Source: a virus
Length of the DNA: 20,050 nucleotides
Reading direction: 5' to 3' (one strand)
IMG/VR virus record: IMGVR_UViG_3300031669_002167
Span: 1 to 20,050 of that record
Shown here: in pieces, positions 12,571 to 19,373 of the stretch
Numbering within the stretch: position 1 is the first letter of the stretch
Layout of the letters: the number at the start of each line of letters is the position of its first letter
Translations under genes and position numbers: made by a program
Notes under the pieces: model-generated
What the model was told of the DNA's origin: nothing
Seen by the model: the letters and a program-made list of their open reading frames with translations, nothing else
Database searches by the model: none

Positions 12571-13643
12571 TGAAATCCATATTTAATCTCAAAAACGTAG
12601 ACCCCATGTCTCAACCGCTATTCTTAGGGAAAGACTTGGGTGTTCAACGGTATGATCTTGTTAAATATCCCATTTTTAAGGAATTAGATTCCAAACAAAT
12701 GATGAACTTTTGGCGGCCAGAAGAAATGGAACTGAAAAAAGACAGGTCCGACTTTCAAACCCTGACCGACAATGAAAAGTTTATTTTCACAAGTAATCTA
12801 AAGTATCAAACGATGCTGGATTCGGTAATTTGCCGTGGTGTTCCCACGCTTCTTGAATTTGTAACAAACACTGAACTAGAAGCGTGTATGATGACTTGGC
12901 AATTCTTTGAGAAAATCCACTCTCAAAGCTATTCCTACATCATTCAGAACGTTTATTCCGACACTAGGGAAGTTTTTGGGGGAATTTATGAGGATAAGGA
13001 GATAATTAAGCGGGCAAAAAGTGCCATGGCGGCATATAATGATTTGATGGGGATGGCCTGCGACTCTAATAAGATCGCGGATGTCAAAAAACAAATCTAC
13101 ATGACGGTCATGTCAATCAACATTTTGGAAGCCGTGAGATTTTATGTCAGCTTTGTTTGTAGCTTTGCCTTTGCTGAGAATAAAAAGATGGTGGGGAATG
13201 CTGACATTGTCAAGTTAATCAAACGAGACGAGGCCCTTCACCTATCTAACACTCAAGAAATCCTCAAGATTCTACAAAACGAAGAGTCGGAGGGTTTCTG
13301 TAAAATCGCTGAACAGTGTCAAGAAGATGCCGTACTTATGTTCGATGACGCAGCTAAAGAAGAAAAAGAATGGGCGTCGTACCTTTTTAAAGACGGTTCC
13401 ATGATAGGGCTAAACGAAACCGTTCTTCATCAGTATATTGATTGGCTGTGTATGTCTCGTCGCAAGACGATAGGGTTGCCCTACGACAATGTGGGAAAAA
13501 ACCCTATAGCTGGATGGACAGAACCGTGGATGAATAGCGAAAGTGTTCAAGTTGCGCCGCAAGAACATGAAATCACGAGCTACAAAATTGGTGCCAGCAA
13601 GAATGACTTAGACGGTATGGATTTTGGAGACTTAGAACTATGA
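12570..13643 (+). CDS. nrdB: Ribonucleotide reductase class Ia, small (radical) subunit
   Basis: A 357-residue protein with a GTG start at 12570 overlapping the upstream stop by one base; GGAG (12560-12563) serves as ribosome binding site. It holds the di-iron centre and tyrosyl radical that drive NrdA. The iron ligands are all in place: Asp84, Glu114, His117, Glu187, Glu221 and His224. The radical tyrosine is Tyr121 in Ile-His-Ser-Gln-Ser-Tyr. Typical stretches are Phe-Trp-Arg-Pro-Glu-Glu (47-52), Leu-Glu-Ala-Val-Arg-Phe-Tyr (186-192) and Arg-Asp-Glu-Ala-Leu-His-Leu (219-225). The acidic C-terminal tail (Asp-Gly-Met-Asp-Phe-Gly-Asp-Leu-Glu-Leu) should dock on NrdA. The Tyr places it in class Ia rather than the radical-free class Ic. 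Confidence 0.97.
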   Translation: MKSIFNLKNVDPMSQPLFLGKDLGVQRYDLVKYPIFKELDSKQMMNFWRPEEMELKKDRSDFQTLTDNEKFIFTSNLKYQTMLDSVICRGVPTLLEFVTNTELEACMMTWQFFEKIHSQSYSYIIQNVYSDTREVFGGIYEDKEIIKRAKSAMAAYNDLMGMACDSNKIADVKKQIYMTVMSINILEAVRFYVSFVCSFAFAENKKMVGNADIVKLIKRDEALHLSNTQEILKILQNEESEGFCKIAEQCQEDAVLMFDDAAKEEKEWASYLFKDGSMIGLNETVLHQYIDWLCMSRRKTIGLPYDNVGKNPIAGWTEPWMNSESVQVAPQEHEITSYKIGASKNDLDGMDFGDLEL

Positions 13644-13975
13644 TTGAGTGCGTTCTGAACGAGTTTGACGTATCGCTTATGGGTGAATATGTTAATGCTA
13701 TCATTGGCTGGCACTATGACCGCAACCTGATTGACGGTAGTACTGACAAAGACCAGTTTCTCAAACTGATGCAAGAAGCTGGAGAGCTTTCAGATAATAT
13801 TTGTAAGGGGAAAGATATTAGCGATGACATTGGAGATATGTTGGTTGTATTGATAAATATCGCCACCAGAAATAATCTTGGACTACACGAATGTCTAGCA
13901 AAGGCGTGGGATGACATTAAAGATAGGAAGGGGAAAATGGTGGACGGCATTTTTATAAAGGAGGGTGACCTTTAA
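13640..13975 (+). CDS. MazG-like nucleotide pyrophosphohydrolase
   Basis: A 111-residue protein starting at ATG 13640 in an ATGA overlap with nrdB. It has the MazG-type helical hydrolase pattern: Glu46-Ala-Gly-Glu49 in the first metal-binding helix and Asp63-Ile-Gly-Asp66 in the second, followed by Leu-Val-Val-Leu-Ile. The C-terminal Ala-Trp-Asp-Asp-Ile-Lys-Asp-Arg-Lys-Gly-Lys (89-99) with Gly-Ile-Phe-Ile-Lys-Glu is typical of phage MazG-like proteins. It would hydrolyse nucleoside triphosphates, or alarmone-like nucleotides, to monophosphates. Coupling to nrdB points to nucleotide-pool control during infection. Substrate specificity cannot be read from the sequence. Confidence 0.85.
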   Translation: MIECVLNEFDVSLMGEYVNAIIGWHYDRNLIDGSTDKDQFLKLMQEAGELSDNICKGKDISDDIGDMLVVLINIATRNNLGLHECLAKAWDDIKDRKGKMVDGIFIKEGDL

Positions 13976-14002
13976 CAATCAACAACTCAATAAGGGCAAT
14001 AT

Positions 14003-14668
14003 ATGAAACCAACTCGCAAGAAGCGCACCAAACAAACCCATTCCGTACAACAGCTAGAAGCTAAGACACCAAACCAGAAAGAGTACATCAGAACGATCAT
14101 CGAAAACGAAGTCATTTTTTGCACAGGGCCGTCTGGTTCTGGAAAGTCGTTTATACCCGCCGGGATATCCTCGGAACATTTACACCAAAATAAAATCGAA
14201 AGGATTATTGTAACTAGGCCCCTTGTTTGCACCGGTAAAGACATTGGATCTCTGCCGGGAGAACTAGGAGAAAAGATTGCCCCGTACCTACTGCCTATGC
14301 AGGAAAATTTGCAGTTCTTTTTGGGTCGTGCGTTTTATGGTCATTTTGTTAACGTTGGAGCTATTCAATATATGCCCCTAGAATTGATGAGAGGGGCCAC
14401 CTTTCACAACGCATTTATGATTTTGGACGAAGCTCAAAACTGTACCGAAGAGCAAATCAAAATGTTCATTACAAGGATGGGGAAATTTTCGAAAGTTATG
14501 ATTAACGGAGACACTAAACAAACCGACATAAGGGGCAGCAGTGGGCTAGACCATTGTATTTCCCGATGTAGGAAGATCGTGGGCGTCGGGGTTTGTGAAT
14601 TGGAACTTGAAGATATTCAAAGAAACGGAATTATCGGAGATATTTTAATGGCACTGGAGAACGAATAA
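14003..14668 (+). CDS. phoH: PhoH-like P-loop ATPase
   Basis: A 221-residue protein starting at ATG 14003, with AAGGGC (13992-13997) upstream. The Walker A motif is Gly42-Pro-Ser-Gly-Ser-Gly-Lys-Ser49. The Walker B is Met139-Ile-Leu-Asp-Glu-Ala-Gln-Asn146. Further PhoH marks are Thr-Arg-Pro (71-73), Gly-Ser-Leu-Pro-Gly (82-86), and Asn-Gly-Asp-Thr-Lys-Gln-Thr-Asp (168-175). The length equals that of other phage PhoH ATPase cores, without extra domains. PhoH proteins hydrolyse ATP and some act as RNA helicases; the role in phage infection is not settled. It follows the nucleotide genes after a 27-base gap and overlaps the next start by one base. Confidence 0.93.
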   Translation: MKPTRKKRTKQTHSVQQLEAKTPNQKEYIRTIIENEVIFCTGPSGSGKSFIPAGISSEHLHQNKIERIIVTRPLVCTGKDIGSLPGELGEKIAPYLLPMQENLQFFLGRAFYGHFVNVGAIQYMPLELMRGATFHNAFMILDEAQNCTEEQIKMFITRMGKFSKVMINGDTKQTDIRGSSGLDHCISRCRKIVGVGVCELELEDIQRNGIIGDILMALENE

Positions 14669-15033
14669 TGCCAACTTATGATTATGAGTGTTCCAACTGT
14701 GAACACCAAGTGTTGGATATTATCCAAAGCTTCAATGACGAGCCACTGAAAAAGTGTCCTGAGTGCAAGAAGAATAAACTGTTCAGAATTGTGACCGGAG
14801 GTTTAATGGGTAAGGTTTACAATTGTGACACAGTCAGCAAACTGGCCGCAAAGAACTCTAAAGACTATAAAAGTCAATTAGAAGAAGCGGCCGCAAAACG
14901 GAAGGAAGAAGCGCCGCCACCACCTAAGAAAGAGTGGTATCAGGACGATAAATTTGGGGGAGCAACGCCCAAAGAAATTAATAAAATGTCACGCAACCAA
15001 CAAGTACGCTACATAATGGAGGGCAGAAAATGA
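14668..15033 (+). CDS. FmdB-like zinc-ribbon protein
   Basis: A 121-residue protein with ATG 14668 overlapping the phoH stop by one base. It begins Met-Pro-Thr-Tyr-Asp-Tyr-Glu-Cys, the usual start of FmdB-type zinc ribbons, with metal ligands Cys8, Cys11, Cys30 and Cys33. A Lys/Glu/Ala-rich helix (about 65-85) leads to a Pro run (Pro-Pro-Pro-Pro near 88-91) and a short basic tail. The zinc ribbon probably binds nucleic acid or protein; the family was named from a putative regulator, and no function is proven in phages. The stop overlaps the next start by 4 bases. Confidence 0.8.
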   Translation: MPTYDYECSNCEHQVLDIIQSFNDEPLKKCPECKKNKLFRIVTGGLMGKVYNCDTVSKLAAKNSKDYKSQLEEAAAKRKEEAPPPPKKEWYQDDKFGGATPKEINKMSRNQQVRYIMEGRK

Positions 15034-15377
15034 GATATGTTGATGGTACAAAGCCGTTCTCAACAAGAACTAATACTGATGTAATTTTATTCGACAGAAC
15101 CGGCAACACCTTAAGCGGAGAAGCTAGACACAAAGTTCAACATTTTGCTAAAATGTTGTCAAAAAACGATGGAACAGCCAGCGGTGACACTTACTATGTG
15201 AGAATTCATCAAGCCGGTTTGTTCGACCCCAACGGCCCATATGGTCGACGGGACAGAGTTATGGATACGGAACTTAAGCGCGTGTCTAAAAACACGTTTG
15301 ATTTCTATATCACCTATCTGAAAACCAACAATTCTATTTACATGACCAAGGCACAAAGGGGATTTTTAAATGACTAA
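15030..15377 (+). CDS. Hypothetical phage protein, 115 residues
   Basis: The protein starts at ATG 15030 in an ATGA overlap, with GGAGGG upstream. It is polar and basic, with one run Thr-Tyr-Tyr-Val-Arg-Ile-His (54-60) and an Asp-Pro-Asn-Gly-Pro-Tyr-Gly-Arg-Arg (66-74) loop. It has no cysteine, signal or membrane segment. The pattern resembles small proteins that sit beside phoH and recombination genes in other large phages, but I cannot name it. The next gene overlaps it by 8 bases. Confidence 0.75.
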   Translation: MRYVDGTKPFSTRTNTDVILFDRTGNTLSGEARHKVQHFAKMLSKNDGTASGDTYYVRIHQAGLFDPNGPYGRRDRVMDTELKRVSKNTFDFYITYLKTNNSIYMTKAQRGFLND

Positions 15378-15678
15378 AAAAGGACCACTCAGTAAGGCAG
15401 AAAGATTTTATATCGACAACAATTTGCAGCTACCCATTGGGGAACTCTGCAAAGATTTGGATCGAGCGAAGTCTACCCTCGAAAAGTACCTTAAGACCAT
15501 TGTCACTGACGATTCAGTACAGGCGGAAACGCTACTGTTTCAGCAATTTGCGAGAAACGACAATGGAGCGACCGTCATGACAGAAAACGCCGCCATGATG
15601 GGCGATGAAATGGGTATAAAGCGCCGTAAAGCAGCTCCACCAAAGCAATCAAAGTGCGTTACCAAAATCAGGAAATAG
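15370..15678 (+). CDS. Possible helix-turn-helix DNA-binding protein
   Basis: A 102-residue basic protein starting at ATG 15370. Residues about 8-42 can form a helix-turn-helix: a first helix (Leu-Ser-Lys-Ala-Glu-Arg-Phe-Tyr-Ile), a turn after Asn17-Asn18, then Ile23-Gly-Glu-Leu-Cys-Lys-Asp-Leu and Lys34-Ser-Thr-Leu-Glu-Lys-Tyr-Leu as recognition helix. The middle carries Ala-Thr-Val-Met-Thr-Glu-Asn-Ala-Ala-Met, and the tail is rich in Lys, Arg and Pro. It could regulate phage or host transcription. The assignment is from the helix pattern only and needs a profile comparison. Confidence 0.65.
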   Translation: MTKKGPLSKAERFYIDNNLQLPIGELCKDLDRAKSTLEKYLKTIVTDDSVQAETLLFQQFARNDNGATVMTENAAMMGDEMGIKRRKAAPPKQSKCVTKIRK

Positions 15679-15679
15679 T

Positions 15680-16120
15680 ATGGATGATGCGTTATGGGCG
15701 GAATTTTACCAGAGCGACAGAACACACACCAAAAGCGTGTTTATCAAAGTAATGACTGGCGACGGGAAACATTTCTTTTTCAGTGACTATGATGAATGGT
15801 TTAAGGTAAAATCGCACTGTGAAAAAAATAAGACCTTTATTCAGGATTTACACTTGCAATTTAGGACTCACAAATGTATAATAGATATAGGTAGCGCCGA
15901 GGGTGTATATCTTGTGCGTTCTGTTTTGGGTGCCATAGGTATGAAAACTAACCACTACTTTACCGTTGGGTTAATCAACGGCAATAAGGTGGATAAACAA
16001 TTGTGGATAGTGCCAGAACTCGTTAAAGAAGACGAATACAAAGACACTATATCAAACTGTTTTTCAGAGGCGATAATCTACCATGAAAAAAAGAAAAAGA
16101 ACAGAAAAGAGCAAGTATAA
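15680..16120 (+). CDS. Hypothetical protein, 146 residues
   Basis: ATG 15680 starts one base after the previous stop, with AGGAAA (15669-15674) as ribosome binding site. The protein has a mixed alpha/beta look with aromatic strands (Lys-His-Phe-Phe-Phe-Ser-Asp-Tyr at 30-37) and a Gly-Ser-Ala-Glu-Gly-Val-Tyr-Leu-Val-Arg (71-80) segment. The C-terminus is a run of Lys and Glu. It has three cysteines without clear metal spacing. No family was recognised. The last 38 bases overlap the next gene in another frame. Confidence 0.7.
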   Translation: MDDALWAEFYQSDRTHTKSVFIKVMTGDGKHFFFSDYDEWFKVKSHCEKNKTFIQDLHLQFRTHKCIIDIGSAEGVYLVRSVLGAIGMKTNHYFTVGLINGNKVDKQLWIVPELVKEDEYKDTISNCFSEAIIYHEKKKKNRKEQV

Positions 16121-16547
16121 GCATGAATCAACGGGGGATTATTGCACTTGTGCAGCATATATTGCTGAAATTATGTGCAAAAGGAATGCCGAAAGGAAAA
16201 ATCAAGGATCGCTACCGTATAAATTTTGGAGGAAGCCCCCTTGGAATTGGACATTCACCCGCCAAGTGACCAAGGCGCACGAATTGATTAAGAAGTTTAG
16301 TGAAGAAGCGATTGTCAAGGCCATTCACTCGCCGGAGTTTAAGGGAATTTTTTCTCTGAATCATCCGAGTGCAGTCATGATTATTTCAAAATTCGAAACT
16401 CTTAGAAAGCAACGAAAACCGACGGATCAAGAGATCATAACAACAAACGATCCGATTCACCGTAAATGTAAATACGGCAAACGCGGAAGTGTATTAAACA
16501 AACTAAGGAAACTACAAGATGGCAAAGAAGGCGGCGCGCAAGAGTAA
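16083..16547 (+). CDS. Hypothetical basic protein upstream of uvsX
   Basis: A 154-residue, strongly basic protein starting at ATG 16083 within the end of the previous gene. It carries Cys21, Cys23 and Cys32 near the start, then Pro-Tyr-Lys-Phe-Trp-Arg-Lys-Pro-Pro-Trp (45-54) and a helical region (57-110) with Phe-Thr-Arg-Gln-Val and Phe-Ser-Glu-Glu-Ala-Ile-Val-Lys-Ala-Ile. The pattern suggests nucleic-acid binding. It overlaps uvsX by 29 bases, so it is translated just before the recombinase and may take part in the same process. No family name can be given. Confidence 0.7.
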   Translation: MKKRKRTEKSKYKHESTGDYCTCAAYIAEIMCKRNAERKNQGSLPYKFWRKPPWNWTFTRQVTKAHELIKKFSEEAIVKAIHSPEFKGIFSLNHPSAVMIISKFETLRKQRKPTDQEIITTNDPIHRKCKYGKRGSVLNKLRKLQDGKEGGAQE

Positions 16548-17715
16548 AGGGATTGTTAAGAGTACTGGCAACATGGTTGTCGACAACGTACACGCAAAGT
16601 ACGGGAAAATCATAGAATCGGGGACCAAGGTGTTAGCGGATCTTCAAAATTTTGCTGTTATTGGCATTTCACCAGCGTTGGATATCGCACTTGGCGGGGG
16701 ATTAAGGGAAGGAAGTTGCGTGGTTCTCACTGGAGATCCTAAGACTGGGAAAACGACCACCGCCCTATTCTTCGCCGGTAAGTGTCAAAAGCTGGGCAAG
16801 AAAGTCTATTACTTTAATACTGAGGGCAGATTAACAAAAGAAAATTTTGTTGGCATTAAGGGACTCGATCCCGATAAAATCAATATCGTACAAGCGAATG
16901 AGGATGTTGCTCAAGTTTCAGCAGAAACGTTCCTGAACGCGTTGGAAACAATCGTCAAACAAGAAGAAGGTTTGGTAGCCATTGTTGATTCAACTTCTAG
17001 TATGGTTCCACAGGATGAATTAGATGGAGAAATTCGTACCGGAGTAAGAAACGCCCTTCCAAGATTACTCGCCATGTTCTTCAAACGCATTTCTGGAGAC
17101 GTGGCTAGAACGAAAGCTATTATAATTTTCGTTACCCATAATATTGCCAATACCGGTGGCAGTAAATTCGCTCCCAACAAAATGGCCGACTGCGGCAATA
17201 TGTTGCAATATCAAGCCGGAACCAACATGGTTATCACTCATAGAGGAAAATGGGAAGTCCCAAAAGAATCTGGAAATCATGTTGGTCAAGTGGCAAACTG
17301 GGTAGTGAAGACTTCTGCGGCAGGCGGCACGCCAAATTCTACAGCCTCAAGTTGGATTAGATATGGTATAGGTATTGATGAATCTCAAGAGATTGCACAT
17401 ATAGCCACCGAGTTCGCCATGATCAAACAGGCGGGAGCTTGGTACACCATAACTTCGCTCATTGACCTCAAGGGCGAGGGCAATCCTGCGATCAATAAGT
17501 TCCTGAAAGACAACGAGATACTTCAACCCGTCTTGACCAACGAAGAGATAGACAAAATGACTGATAAGCAGTTGGAGAAGTATCAGAAGGAAGATGAAGA
17601 AAGGCTTGAGAAAGCTTTTAAGTTTCAGGGTATGGAGAATGTTGTAAACTTCTTGGATCAGAATCCAGACTTGAAAGACCTTCTAATTGCCGAAGTAAAA
17701 GGGGCCATTCTGTGA
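16519..17715 (+). CDS. uvsX: UvsX/RecA-like recombinase
   Basis: A 398-residue protein, close to the length of T4 UvsX. It starts at ATG 16519, with AAGGAAA (16505-16511) upstream. The Walker A is Gly72-Asp-Pro-Lys-Thr-Gly-Lys-Thr-Thr80. Glu102, in Asn-Thr-Glu-Gly, is in the place of the catalytic glutamate. Walker B is Leu-Val-Ala-Ile-Val-Asp157-Ser. A DNA-binding-loop region lies around 160-178, and Phe-Val-Thr-His-Asn (204-208) matches the conserved switch strand. It forms filaments on single-stranded DNA and drives strand exchange for repair and recombination-dependent replication. Its stop overlaps the next GTG by 4 bases, so it is coupled to the nuclease gene. Confidence 0.93.
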   Translation: MAKKAARKSKGIVKSTGNMVVDNVHAKYGKIIESGTKVLADLQNFAVIGISPALDIALGGGLREGSCVVLTGDPKTGKTTTALFFAGKCQKLGKKVYYFNTEGRLTKENFVGIKGLDPDKINIVQANEDVAQVSAETFLNALETIVKQEEGLVAIVDSTSSMVPQDELDGEIRTGVRNALPRLLAMFFKRISGDVARTKAIIIFVTHNIANTGGSKFAPNKMADCGNMLQYQAGTNMVITHRGKWEVPKESGNHVGQVANWVVKTSAAGGTPNSTASSWIRYGIGIDESQEIAHIATEFAMIKQAGAWYTITSLIDLKGEGNPAINKFLKDNEILQPVLTNEEIDKMTDKQLEKYQKEDEERLEKAFKFQGMENVVNFLDQNPDLKDLLIAEVKGAIL

Positions 17716-18125
17716 AATGCATCGGACTCAACGGGAGTGAATATAATCTTGACCTTAAGAAATATCTAGCCAACGAGAGGGACAAGCGGTCATACTATCA
17801 CATTTTAGCCAGACAGTTAGCACACGAAATGTTTAAGGGTTATACAGTTCTTGAAGAAGTAAAATTACCCGGATCTTCTCAAAAACTTTCCGTTTTATAC
17901 CTTGACTTTCTCATTCCAAGCTGTAAAATAGCATTAGAGGTTCATGGCGAGCAGCATTTCAAATATACGCCATTTTTTCACAAAAGCAAAGCTGGGTTTC
18001 TAAGAGCGAAGAAGCGTGACCTAGACAAAGAAGAATGGTGCAACATTAACAATATCACATTGGTGGCATTACGATATGATGACTCAGAAGAATATTGGAG
18101 AGAACAAATTGAACGCTGCAGATAG
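17712..18125 (+). CDS. PD-(D/E)XK-like endonuclease
   Basis: A 137-residue protein with a GTG start at 17712 overlapping the uvsX stop by 4 bases. The likely catalytic core is Asp65 in Leu-Asp-Phe-Leu-Ile-Pro, then Leu-Glu76-Val-His-Gly-Glu-Gln-His82, with Arg102-Asp103 and Lys106 further on. This order resembles Vsr, DUF559 and related small PD-(D/E)XK nucleases, in which the His after the Glu-Val strand takes part in metal chemistry. Joint translation with the recombinase suggests that it cuts recombination or branched DNA intermediates, or host DNA. A homing role is less likely because no intron or intein is near. Catalysis is not proven. Confidence 0.75.
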   Translation: MKCIGLNGSEYNLDLKKYLANERDKRSYYHILARQLAHEMFKGYTVLEEVKLPGSSQKLSVLYLDFLIPSCKIALEVHGEQHFKYTPFFHKSKAGFLRAKKRDLDKEEWCNINNITLVALRYDDSEEYWREQIERCR

Positions 18126-18573
18126 ATTAAAAAACTTTTTAGACGGTATTGATTCCTATATCACCGCTAAGAATCTTACTGCAACTAAATTCACTACAGA
18201 ATTTGCGGTGGCAGAAACGTTAACTATGGACCAACTGCATAAGCTAACGCAAGACGAATGTTTCAATTACGCATATCATCTTTATCAATATGCGGACCAT
18301 GTAAGTGTGGAGCGGGCGCAATGCGAGAATGTTATAAGGTGGTGTAACCATAACGTTCAATCTATTATAGCAACCGCCCTTAATGACGAAATCTGGGGAA
18401 CTTATGTTAAGTACGAAACAAAGGTGGCAACAATCCTGCGCAACGATGATCTTGCGTACAAAATCAATGAGTGGCTGATGACTGCGGAAGGCCGCCTAGA
18501 AAAAATCAAGAATAGAGAATATAACATTAGACGCAAGGCCGACATACTCATAGAGAAAGGTAAACGAAAATGA
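18109..18573 (+). CDS. Helical protein in the UvsY position (possible recombination mediator)
   Basis: I chose TTG 18109, which has GGAGAGA (18097-18103) at good distance and overlaps the nuclease gene by 17 bases. ATG 18076 in the same frame is the alternative (11 more residues, 50-base overlap). From TTG the protein has 154 residues, nearly all helical. It starts Asn-Ala-Ala-Asp-Arg-Leu-Lys-Asn-Phe-Leu and ends in a basic stretch with Asn-Arg-Glu-Tyr-Asn-Ile-Arg-Arg-Lys-Ala. Size, helical content, basic tail and place beside uvsX fit a UvsY-like mediator, which loads recombinase on SSB-coated DNA. I see no decisive sequence signature, so this is a context-based idea. Confidence 0.7.
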   Translation: MNAADRLKNFLDGIDSYITAKNLTATKFTTEFAVAETLTMDQLHKLTQDECFNYAYHLYQYADHVSVERAQCENVIRWCNHNVQSIIATALNDEIWGTYVKYETKVATILRNDDLAYKINEWLMTAEGRLEKIKNREYNIRRKADILIEKGKRK

Positions 18574-19019
18574 GTGATGACACCCTAAAATCTTTACTAC
18601 AATCATTAACCGAAGAACAGAAAGCGAAGCTTATGGCGTCGTTGATGTATCCAGATTCAAATCCCGATTCGGATCCAGAACCAGAAGATGAACCGCCCCG
18701 GCTGGCAATTCCGACATCAGATCGGCCACAAGGCAAGACTGTAGTCAATTCAGACTTCACTGTTGTTAGAGACAACGCCGTCACGGCCGGTCTTAGACAG
18801 CCAGTAAAAGCCAAACCAAACCAATGGAAAGACATTGGATATGACAGCGATCCGGATTTTGAGGCTGAAAAGTATGAGAAGTTAGGAAGAGTAGCCCGAC
18901 GCAAGTCTGGTCCAAAGAAGGTTAAAATTGAGTGCCATGTTTGTGGGAAGTCCTTCTCCGCTAACGCTAGTACCGTTTATGGCGAATTTGTTAGATGTAA
19001 CCGTTGCACTGGAAGATAA
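18570..19019 (+). CDS. Protein with acidic repeat and C-terminal zinc ribbon
   Basis: A 149-residue protein starting at ATG 18570 in an ATGA overlap. An N-terminal helix (4-26) is followed by an acidic Asp/Pro/Glu/Ser stretch (28-43) with Pro-Asp-Ser repeats, a basic middle part, and a C-terminal zinc ribbon with Cys122-x2-Cys125 and Cys143-x2-Cys146. The zinc end probably binds DNA, while the acidic arm could bind a partner protein. It sits between the recombination genes and the helicase gene, where a helicase loader or single-strand-binding factor would be useful. That role is inferred from place only. Confidence 0.75.
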   Translation: MSDDTLKSLLQSLTEEQKAKLMASLMYPDSNPDSDPEPEDEPPRLAIPTSDRPQGKTVVNSDFTVVRDNAVTAGLRQPVKAKPNQWKDIGYDSDPDFEAEKYEKLGRVARRKSGPKKVKIECHVCGKSFSANASTVYGEFVRCNRCTGR

Positions 19020-19022
19020 TAA

Positions 19023-19373
19023 ATGAGTATGCTAATTACTTTTTGTAGTGTTGTTAAAGCTACTCAGGATGAAGAAGAATATCAACTTCTTTTAAAAAAG
19101 GTTGAATATAATCGTAGGCAGGTTGCATGGACATATTTACCATGTAGGTGTGATATTAAGTGCGAATGTCCACAAGAAGAATTGGACAAACTTAATACTC
19201 GTATTCGTGATGATCTTAAAAAGAGAAGGGAATTTTATCAAAACAGGTCTATTAAGATCCCTCTGTTTGATATTAGTTCTGCTGTTGATCTTATGGTTAA
19301 GAATGCCACAGATGCTAATTGGGATTCTTTAAATAAGGCTTACAAAATTTTGAACGAAGGATTTGAAAGATGA
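19023..19373 (+). CDS. Hypothetical protein with Cys cluster and atypical codon use
   Basis: A 116-residue protein starting at ATG 19023, with GGAAGA just upstream. Four cysteines at 41, 43, 47 and 49 (Cys-Arg-Cys-Asp-Ile-Lys-Cys-Glu-Cys) form a compact possible metal site between helical parts. The second half is basic and helical. Codon use differs from its neighbours: all six valines are GTT and eight of nine aspartates are GAT, while nearby genes mix endings. This suggests recent acquisition or a different expression need. The stop overlaps the helicase start by 4 bases. No family was recognised. Confidence 0.75.
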   Translation: MSMLITFCSVVKATQDEEEYQLLLKKVEYNRRQVAWTYLPCRCDIKCECPQEELDKLNTRIRDDLKKRREFYQNRSIKIPLFDISSAVDLMVKNATDANWDSLNKAYKILNEGFER

